This document shows, piece by piece, positions 50,076 to 61,768 of a DNA stretch of 64,000 nucleotides (its first letter is position 1; each line of letters begins with the position of its first letter). The stretch spans positions 62,001-126,000 of the forward strand of contig BCJJ01000007.1 of assembly GCA_039545355.1 (NCBI GenBank), read 5' to 3'. The stretch is from Trichosporon coremiiforme. Taxonomy: Eukaryota > Basidiomycota > Tremellomycetes > Trichosporonales > Trichosporonaceae. The position numbers and the translations under genes were made by a program. The notes under the pieces were generated by a model. The model saw nothing but the letters and a program-made list of their open reading frames with translations, did no database searches and was not told the DNA's origin.

Positions 50076-50856
50076 TTAGTTGTCGGCCTCGATGAGAGCG
50101 CGGTGGTACATGGCAGCGGGGGTGGCGTACCTGACCTCGCGCCTCTGGTTACCGCCGTTCTTTCCACCAGAGAGACCAGGGAGGAGACAGCGCAGATCGG
50201 TCAGGGCCCAGATACCCGTGGCGGCGCAGCCGGGCTTGTCGAGCGGACGGCAGATACCGAACTCGAGGTTGATAGCCTCGCCAGCGCCGTCGAGCGCGCA
50301 CTTGAGCGCGAGACAGCCAGCAGCCTTGAGTCCGAACGGAATGCCGCAGATGCACTGCTTGTCGAGCGGGCCCTTGCAGCCGGCGCCCTTGAGGGTGGAG
50401 ATGACACACTCGAATGCGCAGTCGCCGAGCTTGCTAAGGTCGGGCAGGGACATGTCGGGGCACATCTGCTGGGCAATGTCGAGGGCGGGGATCGCGTCCT
50501 TGTGGTCGCACTTGGCAATGAGGCAGTCGGTGGCAGAGTTCACGAATCGCTCGTCACAGATGCACTTCGGGTCGAGGGGGTTGGAGCAGCCCGGAACAGC
50601 CTTGACCGAGCCGAGGACACACTGCATCGCGCAGCTGGAGAGCTTGGTGAGGCTGGGGGTTAGCGATCGGCCCCTATCGCTAGTGGGCAACACACTCAGG
50701 AAGCTTGGGGGCACCACCACCGCCGGCAGAGGAAGACGCGGGGGGAGCGGCAGCGCTGGAGGCGGCCGAAGGGGCGGGGCCGGCCGACGCCGCCGACTGG
50801 GCGAGGGTGGGGGTGGCGAACGCGAGGGCCGCAAGGGAGATGGCGAAGAACTTCAT
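50076..50856 (-). CDS. Secreted protein with two CFEM-like cysteine domains
   Basis: Exon 1 (50856-50696) and exon 2 (50652-50076) are joined over a 43-nt intron (GTGTGT...GCTAAC...CAG). Splicing yields LPDLTKLSSC, mirroring LPDLSKLGDC at the start of the second repeat. The product is 245 residues: a signal peptide (MKFFAISLAALAFATPTLA), an Ala/Ser-rich spacer, then two tandem CFEM-type units. Each has the pattern C-x3-C ... GC ... C-x-C ... C-x4-C (e.g. SSCAMQC, KCICDE, DCLIAKC; DCAFEC, QCICGI, GCLALKC). CFEM proteins act at the fungal surface, several in haem/iron capture. The aspartate that binds haem in Csa2-like proteins cannot be assigned here. No clear GPI signal is seen (it ends RALIEADN), so it is probably soluble. 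Confidence 0.83.
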
Positions 50857-52464
50857 TTTGCCGGGTGTTGAAAGTCAAGAAGGAAGGAAGGACTGTGGGG
50901 GTCACCTATACCCCGAGGGTGGCCGTTTATATGTCCTCCAGACCACATGCGATGTTCTGGGGTGTCAGACCTCTCCGCAGGCATCCGGACAGACTAGCAG
51001 TGATGGTGTCCGGCGCGGTTGGACCGGGGCTTGGGCGAGACGGGGCGATGCGTAGGCGGCGCAGCGTTGCGGCGTAGAACACGAGCAAGACCGGAGCGAC
51101 AGATCAGTCAGTTCGAAAGACGTTAGCACACGCCTAGGGCAAGTCAGGAACACCCAACAAACTGCCGTAGGCCAGCCCATGGGGTCCCCAATGACCGAGC
51201 ACCCGTGCGCAGCACATGCAGCCCAGCTGCCTTGGGCATGCGGGGGCGTGCGGGTCGCCGGCGGGAGATGCGAGGGGAGTAAGGCATGCACGGCATGCAA
51301 GGCTTCCATCGGCAGGCGGCCCGGCATAGACTGGGCAGGTAGGCTGCGGGCACGCGGCCGTTTGTAGCCTTGTTGGGCGGTCTTGTCCCCTGATCGGGGT
51401 GGTGCCGCACCTGCTAGGTCGAGTGGGATCGAGTTGAACTGCTGCTCGTCGTGCGCGTGGTCCAACCTTGCAGTGCGCGGCAGCTCGGCAGCGGCCAAGT
51501 CGTAGGACGACCCCAGAGCTGGAAACTACTCGCTAGTCATTTCATTAGGACGCCAGTGGGTCCCTCACTCGGTATACTCGGTACGGTGATGGTTGATCAT
51601 GGGTAGAGGGTTCGTCGAGGGTCGGCCCTGCGCTAATCCGTAAAGCGGCCGAGCTAAGTCGAGCGGTCGCGGGGTTATCCCAAGCCGTCCCAAGCCGTCG
51701 ACGTCAAGTACATCTAGCGCGGACCGCATGAATAGCACTTGTTGGTGTCTGTCGCGTGGTCAGCTGACGATTTGGAATATACCCCGTACGCTATCAGCAA
51801 GACCGAGAGGGCTCCGCAGTCACTGAACACGCTTCATGACACTCTCGCCGTGTGCGCCGACGCTGTTCATCGCTTTTCGACGCTTTCGAACATTGTGCGG
51901 TCGACGTCAGACTCTGCGAACTACCGTTGGAATTCAGTACCAACGAGTGCCTCATTAACGTATCGTGGGTCGCTCGGATCATGGTGGTTACTGTAGAGTG
52001 GCCTGCTCAGAAGAGCGGTACACTATTGCTGGTACCAGGAGAGGAGAGCACGGAGAGATGATGGACTAGGGGTCGTTCAGCTGCCTCCTGAAAACGTGCA
52101 GTGACGTTAGGCGGAGAGCAGACGAGCAAGCATGCTAGCGCCGACTTGAGCAAGGAAAACTTCCGACTAGCGTCGCGCGTAGTGAGTGTGGAATGCATAG
52201 CATTACGTCCACCCCCATCAACAACGTTCAAGTGGGCGCGGCTCGTGCGTGCATCGGCTACCTCCGTTCGGGCTCCGAAGGGACAGACCGGCAATTTCAT
52301 TCCCGGAATCACATCGGCAAACGTTCACCTTTGGGACCAGAGTCAGCTTTGCTCCACCACTCAACGAGCGAACAGTACACCTTGGATCTATGACTTTATG
52401 AGACTTGAGGGGCGGTGAAACCTATGTAACGAGTGAATGCTTTGCAGTGACCGCAGGGGTTTGC
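50857..52464. other. Intergenic, no gene seen
   Basis: TATAAA on the minus strand at 50927-50932 lies 71 bp from the CFEM start. The rest, including ORFs of up to 177 codons, is unsupported. Confidence 0.5.
50927..50932 (-). promoter_or_regulatory. TATA box of the CFEM gene
   Basis: TATAAA is read on the minus strand 71 bp upstream of the ATG at 50856. Confidence 0.5.
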
Positions 52465-53540
52465 TTACAACCTAGCCGCCTCGCGGCGCGGCTTGACTCC
52501 AGGCGCCTGTGCGCGCACGACACCCTCCTGGCTCGTCGTCGCAATGAGCACTCCGTCCTCCGTATAAACCCTTCCTGTGATGTATCCCCGTCCGACCTGG
52601 AGATCCACAATGTGCGCCTCGAGGACATGCAGGAGCGGCTGCGTGCCATCATACCCCTCCGGGAAGGGGTAGTAGTGGATCGTGTGGTCGATGGTGGCCA
52701 CCATGCCGAGCTTCGGGTTGCTGTCCGCTGACAGCCCAATTGTCCTTCCCGCTGTCGCAATCGCCTGCGTGTCCGTCACGTATCCGATCATGGCGCGGAT
52801 CTCGTTCGGGGTCATCTTTGTCGCATCGCCGAGGTGCGGCTGCAGCCACACTGCACGCTGGTTGAAGTACTTGCCCTCCTGGGGGCGAGCGCCGAAGGCG
52901 GTCAGAGGACGTTCCTTGGACGCGAAGAACTTCTGGCGGTTCTCCTCCGTGTCGGCGATCCTGCTCGTTAGCTTTATCACACTACCCTCCCTCCGTCGGG
53001 GACGCTACGTCTATGATCTGCGTCTCGATGCATCCGGCAGAGGACCAAGGGCGCCCGGTAAACTCACTTGACACCAAAGTCGGACATGACGGTGATATGG
53101 TCGTTCCACCTATTGTCGTACGCATCGCGGAACGGCGTAATATCCTCTGGGAAGTCGCGCTGGAACCGCTTAGTGCCACTGTTCCCGCGCGGCATGGAGA
53201 ACGAGCACGTCAACGTGAAGATGGTCTCCGAGTCCTGAATAGCGTGCACCAAGCGCGTCGAGTAGGACTTGCCGTCGCGGAGCCGCTCGACGGCGTACGT
53301 CACGCTCTTCCGGCTGTCGCACGGAAGAAGGAAGTAGCAGTGCGTCGAGTGCAGATCCATCCCGTCTATTGTCTGGTTTGCGGCCATGAGCGCCTGCGCG
53401 ATGATCTGCCCGCCGAACACGCCTCGGTTGCCAGGCGGAGTCCACAGGTTCACGGCGCTGAAGCACTCGAGGCCCAACAGGCGCGCACCAGTTGGCACGA
53501 CTTTGAGGCTGTCGTACATGAGGATTCCTTGCGGGGGCAT
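52465..53540 (-). CDS. TesB-type acyl-CoA thioesterase, probably peroxisomal
   Basis: Exon 1 (53540-53068) and exon 2 (52960-52465) are joined across a 107-nt intron (GTGAGT...GCTAAC...CAG). The product is 322 residues with the double hot-dog layout of acyl-CoA thioesterase II. The first half contains GNRGVFGGQIIAQALMAA and DLHSTHCYFLLPCD, and the second half GMVATIDHTIHYY and GRGYITGRVYTEDGVLIATTSQEG. It would hydrolyse acyl-CoA to free acid and CoA. The C-terminal tripeptide ARL matches the PTS1 consensus, as expected for the peroxisomal enzyme that regulates beta-oxidation; localisation is inferred. Confidence 0.9.
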
Positions 53541-53788
53541 GGTGAGCGATTGAGTGAGTGGAGTGAAGCGAAGAAGAGCAAGAAAGTAAATAGATAAGCG
53601 AGAGAGGTGGAGATCTCATAGAGAGATTCCGGTCACAGGATCGCGTAGTTCCCGACAGGTCTCGGGGTCGGAGATCGCCGCCGGCCGTACCACACCGTAA
53701 GCGAGTGTAACATCAACATCAGCCTCCACTCTGTCGCCTACAACCACCGATTCCCGAGGACGCACAAGCAGAACGATGCATACTTGAT
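53541..53788. other. Short intergenic
   Basis: Promoter of the thioesterase and 3' flank of the next gene; nothing else is seen. Confidence 0.4.
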
Positions 53789-56026
53789 CTACTTGTACCG
53801 CTCCAAGTCGAGCTCGTACTGCGTCTGCACGAGGCCGTCCATCTCCTCCTTCGTGACGGGCACGACGTGGCACACTTCCTGAAGAATCTGCTCCGCAGTG
53901 GAGAGCACGAAGCAAGTATCGTTCTCCAACTTGTGGTACTCCTCGTAATAGTCCGCCTCAGCCGAGCACACAGAATATCCTGCCTCGCTGTCGATAGCGT
54001 CGCGCAGATTGCCCCCGTCGCCGAGATCATCTGGGTCGAACACTTGCCAGTCGGTGCGCGCGGCATCTGTCCCCTCGATGCTGCCTGTCTCTGCGATCCA
54101 CTGCTTCGTCCGCTCGCTGTAGCCGGAGGCGACGCTCTCGGCGTCGTCGGAGCCCCCGTCTTCGCCGTCACCTGGATCATTTTCGCTGCCAGCGTCGGAG
54201 CCGGTGGGACCGGCATCATCACTGGCGGCGGGGTTCTCGGGGTCGGCTGGGGCCTCGCCTTCGATGTCCGTGTTCGCGTCGGAGCCGACATCGCTTTCAC
54301 CATTACTCTCCTCGTCTGAAGACTCCTCCACACTCGACGCGGGATCCCATCGTGGGTCCATGCCAGCCCTCCAGCGGCGAACGGCGCGGCGCCACAAGCC
54401 CTTGCTTTCCGGCCGGCGTTCCTGCTCCTCGGCCGGGAAGTTGAGGTATCTTTCCAGGCCGTCCGGGAACATGGACTCGTATCTGATACGCATGGCGAGT
54501 TCTGGTGGCAGACCCTTCACCATGAGGCAGTGGTCAATCTCCGCATCCCACATGTCCTGAACAGGAGTGGGAAGTTTGTCCGTGACGGGCACGTCAGCTC
54601 GGACGGCGCCCAGACGCGTAATGCTAGCAGCCGTGAAGTCGATGTACGACTGCAAGCCGTCGAGGTCGGGAGTTACGCGGCGTTCGCCCCACTCCTCGGA
54701 CGGTGTCGGATCTTCCTCTGGAGGTGCAACGTTCTGGTCGCCGCGAAAGTGCCATCGAAACACACGGTGTTCGGGGGGCTGGGAACGGAGCTCGTCATCC
54801 GTCAGACGCTGGGTGAAGGCGTCGTACAGGTCCATCTCTCTCAGGTGCGAGTATGGCAGACCGAAACGCCCCTGGACAGGCAGGTCGAGATCGACGAGCT
54901 CCCCCGCGTTCGAAAACTCGACCGCTATCCGCCCCCGGGAGAGGACGTACATTCGGGCAAACTTTCGGTCGACGATGACTGCCCCATAGACAGCGCCGCA
55001 CATGTCGTACAGATTCAGCAGGTTCGCGCACGCAGCTGCGAATGCTTTTCGAGCTTTCTGACGAAGCTGGGGCATGTGCGCGTCTCGCATGATCTCCTCG
55101 GCTTCCGCAGGTCTCAGATTCGAGAATGCATTCGGAGGCTGGGACTGTCAGCAAAAAGTCTCAATTGGCCAACTCACAATCTCGCCCTCCTCCATCCACC
55201 GCTTTCTGTACTCGTCAAACTCCTCATCGTCCGCCTCATCGCGGAGGAGAATCGTGCAAGCGTCGAGCTTCTCTTGACCCTCCAGACTGTTCCACAGCGC
55301 TTCGTCGTACGGCTTGAACAGCTCACTGTCGCGGTCGACCGAGGGCCAAGCGACCATCTGCACTGGGCATTCGGCCAGCACAGATGTCGACTGCAAGCGG
55401 CTGCGTGCGACAAGGAGGAGACTCGGCCGCCTGGGACCTTCTCTGTATCGGAGATGCGTCTTCCTCTGTCGGCGGTAATCCTTATCAAAGATTCCCCTGT
55501 ACGCTTCAGAGAACAGTGTCCGCTCGAACGCGGACTCGCGGCCAGCAGAGACCTGGCGAAGAGAAAAGTTGTTCCTCAGTAGTAGTGACGTGGGAAGATG
55601 TCGGTCGCCGTGAAACCTCCATATGTCCTCGTCAATCAGCATCTGCTCGGCGTAGGAGTAGAAGTCAGAGCCCTCATACCCATCCTTCAGGATGAGGGTG
55701 CTGATGACGCGGTGAAAGTTTCGGCGGAGCCGATAGTCGCCGACCCAGCGGCTGGTAAAGTCCCACGCGATGCCGCTGAGGATGTTGTTGCTCGAATAGG
55801 CGGCTATCCTCTGCACGGACACGGGTTGTTTGCACGGCACGCTCGCGAGGAAGACATCGCTGGGAGGGTTGTCGGGATACCGAATGCGAGGCCGCGGCGG
55901 TTTTGGGGTGTGCGCTGTACTCTGGAGGTGACGGAGGGGACCTCGGCAATTCGGGCTATCGTCGTAGAAGATGTCTTCTGGCGTGAGCTCGAACTGGCCC
56001 AGGTCGTAGGCGCCAAAGTCGACCAT
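53789..56026 (-). CDS. Unrecognised large acidic-tailed protein, copy 2 (intact)
   Basis: Exon 1 (56026-55178) and exon 2 (55144-53789) are joined over a 33-nt phase-0 intron (GTGAGT...GCTGACAG). The product is 734 residues with no signal peptide or TM segment. An N-terminal about 280-residue part (FYDDSPNCRG, TSRWVGDYRLRRNFHR, YRGIFDKDYR, THLRYREGPRRP, LLLVARSRLQS) is followed by a second conserved region (RQKARKAFAAACANLLNLYD, IVDRKFARMYVLSRGRIAVE, FSNAGEL) and GLWRRAVRRW. A long Asp/Glu/Ser-rich tail ends in a conserved helix (HVVPVTKEEMDGLVQTQYEL). The orientation is the same as copy 1, 20 kb away. I do not recognise the family. The tail composition suggests a nuclear or chromatin role, but that is only inference. 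Confidence 0.78.
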
Positions 56027-57432
56027 GGAGGAGGAGTATCAGGTGGCAAATGTCGGTGTGTTGACGAGCCTGTCTACTTGGTCAGTTTCAAAACGTCATT
56101 TCCAGGCACGGGTGGCGGGCGACTCGACCTCGCCGCCGGGTCCGAGGTGATGATTGGTAGGGGTGATCGATCGTTCACCGCCGCTGTCGACGGGTAGTCT
56201 AGGCGGTCCAAGATCACTGAGAAGGATGGAGAACAGCGCCATGCAGCTGAGAACGTTCGGGGAGCGGAGAACGTCGGCGATTGCCGTCGGCGGTGAGATC
56301 GCCGAGTGAGGCGCTGAGCGCTGACGAAAGCTCGGCGGCCAGAAGCTTTCACTACCATAGCTTTCGCTTTCTTGCACGCGATCGGGCCTGATCAGAATGT
56401 CAGGAAGAACAGGCAGCCAAGGAAGTGGAGTTGTTGACAATACTAGACCGACAGCCATCTACGGTTGGTGCTGATTCGCACAGGTGGCACAGTCCCGCCA
56501 TGTCGAGCCAAGGTGTGACCGATTAGGAGCGATATGATAAGCGCGGATAAACTTGCTGCCGACGAGATCTTCAGACGAAAGTCCATCAGCCACCGCGCCG
56601 CATGCGGCCACTGTCCCGCGGGCAACGACGCTCACTAGCGGCTTCGGCGATGGGTTCGGTCTTACTCGTGTCGCATGCTTCGGCCGGCGACCGCGGCGAT
56701 TACGATGCAGATCTTGAAGAGCATTCGGAAGAGGACAGCACGTGCGATGCAAATGTCGGGGTTGTTGCCAAAATTGCAGTCAGTCGATGGCCGCCCCTCC
56801 CCGACCGCGAACACTATGCGTCTATGTCTTAAGCAACTTACGGCAGAGGTATAAGCCTCAGAAGTCCCAGAAGCATCCCATGTCCGTCGTCGGTCCCGGA
56901 GTCAGTGTACTGTCACCGACAGCTCCACCGCGATCACACCAGCGTCTCAAGAGCAAGACTTCCCCCCGTGCTCGGTGCTCATGCTTAGCTTTGCAATCAT
57001 CGTCCCCCTGTCTCACCATCTTTCCACCGTTCAGTTCCCTTCTGAACTGCGAAATAGCCCTCAGATGAAGGAAAGGAGGGAAAGGAGAAGTTGTGCAGCG
57101 TTTTTGCTTCTCGTTGCGTGCTCGAGGGAAGCGATGGTGACATGCTCGGCCCGACTGGTTGGATGAGTGACCGACCCCGTGGGGATGTGCCTGTGTTCAT
57201 TCACGTGTGAGCCTCCGTGTGCGGCAAAGTGTCTCGCCCGCTCGCCTGTGCCCACCTAATCGCACATGCATGATCCCTTTTTTCTTGGCTTCACACTCTC
57301 TCTTTCAATATCGACTGGACGGCCAAAACCCTTTGATTCTCGAAAAAACAAAAGGGAGCGAGCGACGACGAAATATCCACGAAACGAGTTTCAACCCGCG
57401 CCCCGACATTACGACGGCAGGACCGAAAAAGC
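56027..57432. other. Divergent intergenic region, no gene seen
   Basis: It contains the promoters of the large-family copy 2 and of the flavin monooxygenase. ORFs of up to 120 codons are unsupported. Confidence 0.5.
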
Positions 57433-59040
57433 ATGACGCAAGGACCCCAGCCGAAGAAGCGAGTCGCCGTCATCGGTGCCGGTCCCTCGGGGGCGATCAC
57501 CCTCGACGCACTGGTTAAGGAGCACGCTTTCGATGTTATCCGTGTGTTTGAGCGGAGAGAGGCGGCGGGCGGTTGCTGGTGAGTTACGATCTGAGCGAGC
57601 GCAGCCAGCCGTCTGAGAATCTGGTAGATGACCGAGGCCCCCCATCGACGCTGCTTCCAACCCGAGAATCAGCGCTGCAGTGCTCGGTCCTGCCCATTCC
57701 GCTAGAGCTACGTTCTTGAGGGAATAGCTAACGACAGGATCGGCGACACGACCCCTCCCCCGACGCTGCGCAACTTCTCCGCCCTCGCCTCTCGAACTGC
57801 AGACCCACCCATCCCCCTGCCCCCTACTCTTCCTCTCCAAACTCCTCCCTTGGATCCCGCGCAATACCCGCGCTTCTCGGAATCGTCCATCTACCCCTAC
57901 CTCGAGACAAACGTGGACGCGATCCCAATGTCCTTCGAACTGAAGCCGTTTCCGTCGACGACCTCGAAGTGGTCGAGGGGTCATTACGGTGACGCGACGC
58001 CGTTCAGGCCCTGGACCGCTGTGCGGGAGTATGTCCAGGACGTCGCGGCCTTGCACCCCGATCACGTCGAGTACGGCGTGACTGTCGAGCGCGCGTCCAA
58101 GGTGGGCGACGAGTGGGAGCTCGTCCTCCGCAAAACGGGGCAAGAGGTGGACACGTGGTGGAGCGAGCGGTTCGACGCCCTCGTCGTCGCGTCGGGGCAC
58201 TACCACGTCCCGTACATCCCCCCCATCGACGGATTGGAGGAGTACGAGGCCCTCCGCCCCGGCTCGGTCATTCACAGCAAGCACTTCCGCGGCCGGCAAC
58301 TGTATGAGGGCCGGCGCGTCGTCGTCGTCGGCGCCAGTGTCTCCGCAGCAGACATCGCCTTCGACCTTGCCCCCACGTCCACCGTATTCGCCATCATGGT
58401 CGGGCGGACGTTCAACGCGTACTTTGGCGGAGGGGCGTTCGAGCACCCCCGCATCACGCAGTGCGTCACCATCTCCCGCATCGATCCCAAGTCGCGCACC
58501 GTATATCTCGAGGACGGGACCGAGATCCCCCAAGTCGACCACATCATTTTCGGCACGGGATACAGCTGGTCTCTGCCCTTCCTCCCCGAGGTGAAGCCGA
58601 GGAACAACCGCGTCCCGGGGCTGTGGCAGCATATCGTGTCCCAGGACGATCCGTCCCTTCTCTTCGTCGGCGCCGTTGGCGCGGGTCTGACGTTCAAGAT
58701 CTTCGAGTGGCAGGCCGTTTATGTCGCCCGACTCTTGGCTGGGCGCTCCAAACCCCTTCCGAGTCGCGAGGAGATGCAGGCGTGGGAAGAGGAGAGGGTC
58801 AGGGAGAAGGGGGACGGACCTGCTTTCACCCTCGTCAGTCCCGACTTTGAGGGTTACTTTGAGCTTTTGAGGGATTTGGCCACGGAGGGTAAGACGAGGG
58901 AGGGCATTGGGCGCAAGTTGCCCGTGTTCAAGCGGGAGTGGCACCGTGCGTTCTCCGAGGGACACGAGCTGAGGAAGGGGATGTGGAGTCGTGTCAACGC
59001 CTTGGCGCTCGAGGAGCTGCAGAAGACGACCAAGCTATAG
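57433..59040 (+). CDS. Flavin-containing monooxygenase (FMO-like)
   Basis: Exon 1 (57433-57578) and exon 2 (57738-59040) are joined across a 159-nt intron (GTGAGT...GCTAACGACAG), restoring GGCWIGDTTPPP. The product is 482 residues. VAVIGAGPSG (residues 11-20) binds FAD; GSVIHSKHFRG and RVVVVGASVSAADIA form the FMO-type region and the NADPH-binding Rossmann motif, in which the last Gly is Ala; IIFGTGY is the ATG-like C-terminal motif. It would oxygenate N- or S-containing or carbonyl substrates with NADPH and O2. Substrate unknown. No targeting signal is evident (the C-terminus TTKL is not a PTS1). Confidence 0.88.
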
Positions 59041-59393
59041 AATCACCTGTAGATGCATACATTATCTTTAGACCGCAAGTTGACACCGAATGGTAGAGTG
59101 ACGCAGGATCATGCCAGGAACGACCTCGTTACGGCACGCCCACTGGCGATCACTGATCGGCCGAGGCGGTGCACCGCCACCGTGCACCCAAGAACTCCAT
59201 GTTTAGCCCATCGAGCCTCTCCGTGTGCAATATTTTCGTGCATGTCAAGTGCGCGTGTATCGACTATAAAGTGTGTATCGTAAAGGAAATTATATCACCT
59301 GCGCCTGCACCTCAGGCCGCAGCATGCTTGTCTCGCAGGACAACACGCTGCCAACGCGCTTCCGCGCGTTTACGCTCACGCTGCTCGCGCCGC
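59041..59393. other. Intergenic between convergent genes
   Basis: These are the 3' flanks of the monooxygenase and the Sur7-type gene. Nothing else is seen. Confidence 0.5.
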
Positions 59394-60406
59394 TTACTTC
59401 TTCCAGAAAGCGTACTTGGGCTTGTGGGCGACGGGCTCGGCGACAGACGTGTCGTAGCCGGCGGGGGTGTACTCGGCGTCGTAGTTGGGGTTGTACGCGG
59501 CGCCGGTGCCAGTGGCGGTGGTGCCGACGGCGGCCGACTCCTTGTTGAGGCCCTCCATGTCGTGCTGCTCGGCGTGGATCTTCTCCTTCTTCGTCTTGAC
59601 GCAGCAGCACGAGCCGAAGAGAGCAAGAGCCATGGCAATGCTCATCAGGATGGCACCGGCGAGCGAGACCCAGGTCGCGTTACCGATCGTGCCAACATAG
59701 TTGCCCTTGGTCGTGTCCTTGACGCGCGACTTGACGAGGGCGGCAAAGACAATGTTGACAATGAAGGCGATCCAGCTGCAGATGGTCGCGAGGAGGAGGA
59801 AGAACCAGGCGGCGATCTGGGTCCAGCGCCAGGTGGTGCAAACCGAGATGAGCGAGGGGATCAGGCCGAGGAGGCAGAGCGCGGCAGCGATCGGGTTGAG
59901 GATCAGAGCCTTACCGATACCCTTGGTGATCGAGATGGCCTGGTTGTCGAGGAAGTGGTTGCCGAGGGGGTTCAGGTTCGACGCGGTCGACGAGTTGTAG
60001 CCGAAGAACTTCTCATCGAGCTGGTAGGGGTACGTGGGCTTGGAGCACGCAGTGTCCGAGAGCGAGAAACCGAGAACAGTCGTGCCACCGGGGTAGCAGT
60101 ATCCGAACACGCCGAGGTTCTGCGCGAGGTCCTGGTTGGTAGCCTGCTTGATGTGCGCAATGTAGAGGCTGCGGATGAACGGCGCCGAGACCGTGACGAG
60201 GATGAAGCAGATGAACGCGCACACTGGCAAGTCAGCGCGAGTTTCTCAGCAGTGGCAAGCAGTTGTTGCAGATCGTCGCGACCCACCGCACGGTGGACAG
60301 TTGCGAGGGACGTGCGATGTGTGATCTGCAGCGGCACGCCAGAACACCAGCGTGACGACAGTTGATACTCACGGGCGATGAAGAAAGCGGGGAAGGCACG
60401 CTTCAT
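59394..60406 (-). CDS. Sur7/PalI-type four-TM membrane protein
   Basis: Exon 1 (60406-60373, 34 nt) and exon 2 (60223-59394) are joined over a 149-nt intron (GTGAGT...CTGACTTGCCAG), giving FFIALCAFICFILVTVSAPF. The product is 287 residues. TM1 at the N-terminus is followed by a large extracellular loop with a Cys pair (FGYCYPGG...TACSKPTYP), as in the Sur7/PalI claudin-like family. TM2-TM4 lie at about 125-150, 160-185 and 205-230. A CCCVKTKKEK palmitoylation-type site and a Tyr-rich tail (YNPNYDAEYTPAGYD) follow. Such proteins act in eisosomes/MCC membrane domains or pH signalling. The member type is not certain. Confidence 0.85.
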
Positions 60407-61768
60407 GGCGGGCACTGCACACTGAGGTTACGGGAGAAGAGGTAAAGAGAGTGAAAGTGTGAGTAAGTGAGAGAGAGGAAGAGGGCGAAGAAATATCGCG
60501 CACTGGCAGAGCTGCAGCGAACGGAGGGGGCGATGCCGGGATGCCGGGAGCTCGGTTTTGCGTCTTGGTGAGTACGGACTGAGCAGGACTGAGCAGGACT
60601 GAGCTCAGCGGCTGCAAGAGGCTGAAGGGGAGGCGGCTGAGGCGCAGGTGCGCAAACTCTCAGACACCATGCAGCAGCGCAGCACAGAGTGGGTGGCCGT
60701 GGGTGGCCAACTGTTTTTTGCTTTGATTGAACGCGTCGTGATCAGACCTAGCGGGTCTGCTTTGCTCCTGTCCCTGGACGACAGCCAGAGCCCTGGTCTT
60801 GTCTTGGCTCTGACGCATTGGGCACAGCGATCAGGCGCTAAGGCCGGTGTCAAGGGGGGGCGCCATCGTTGAGAGAAGCTCGAGAGACCTGGGAAGCTGG
60901 CGCATATGGCGCACAGTCACGCACGTTGGGCTTGAGGCTGTGAGGAGGGGGGGGGGGGACAAGCGAGAGAGACAGGGCATTCCTGAGTTGGGTAGTGTGC
61001 AGCCATGGTGGAGGGAGGCATGGTAATTGCCTTTGATACCTGCAAAGCCTGGCTAAACCTGGCGCAGGCCCGGAAAGGAGTACCTGGATCTGTGACCTTC
61101 CGATGCGCTGGGTTTCGGAACAGGCGCATGATTGCAGGCTGCACTCTGCTCAGGTGCTCGCGCAAGGGCTTGGGAACAAGAGCAGAGGGGAACTACTTCT
61201 GGCTCTGCGCGTATGTCTGTGATGTGAGGGAAACGACGGTGGCGTGCGACAAATTGCCTAAAGAGGCTACGGCAGTGGGCGAGAGGCAAGGTTTGGCCCA
61301 CTGAGTTTCAGTTGTGAATGGCGGACGCGTGAGAGGTAGTGCCAAGAGAGAGAGAGCCCCCGGTTGGTGAGGCAGGATGCTCTCAAGGCCGAGTAGTGAT
61401 CGATCGAATTGCATTCCAGATAAAGAGCAGCAGAGTAGAACAGCCGATAGGGTGAGAGAGGGGGATAGAGGTGCGGAGGGGATTAAGAGATCGAGGGTTG
61501 TAACTGGGATCGATTGGACGTGTTTGCTGTGTGTCGCTGGGATTGGTTTGCCTTGCCGTTGCGCTGCATGGGCACAAACAAGCCGCAGATCCCCACGTGG
61601 CGCGTGAGGCTTGTGGTTGGCTACCCGGCACCGCGTCCCTGAGCGATCCTGATGGGCCAGGATCGTTACCACACCCGCCCCCCGCCGGAAGGGAGAGCGG
61701 GACCAAATGCTCCCTCGTCTGCCTTCCCCCCGTCACTCTGGCCCATCCGTCACACACTCACATCCCCA
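60407..61768. other. Intergenic, no gene seen
   Basis: It holds a CT-rich leader for the Sur7-type gene and a run of 12 G at 60947-60958. No ORF is supported. Confidence 0.5.
60947..60958 (+). repeat. Homopolymer G12
   Basis: Twelve consecutive G residues in noncoding DNA; the length is prone to sequencing error. Confidence 0.7.

Noticed and set aside
57409..58965. 518-codon minus-strand ORF
   Set aside because: It is antisense to the FMO gene and spans its intron.
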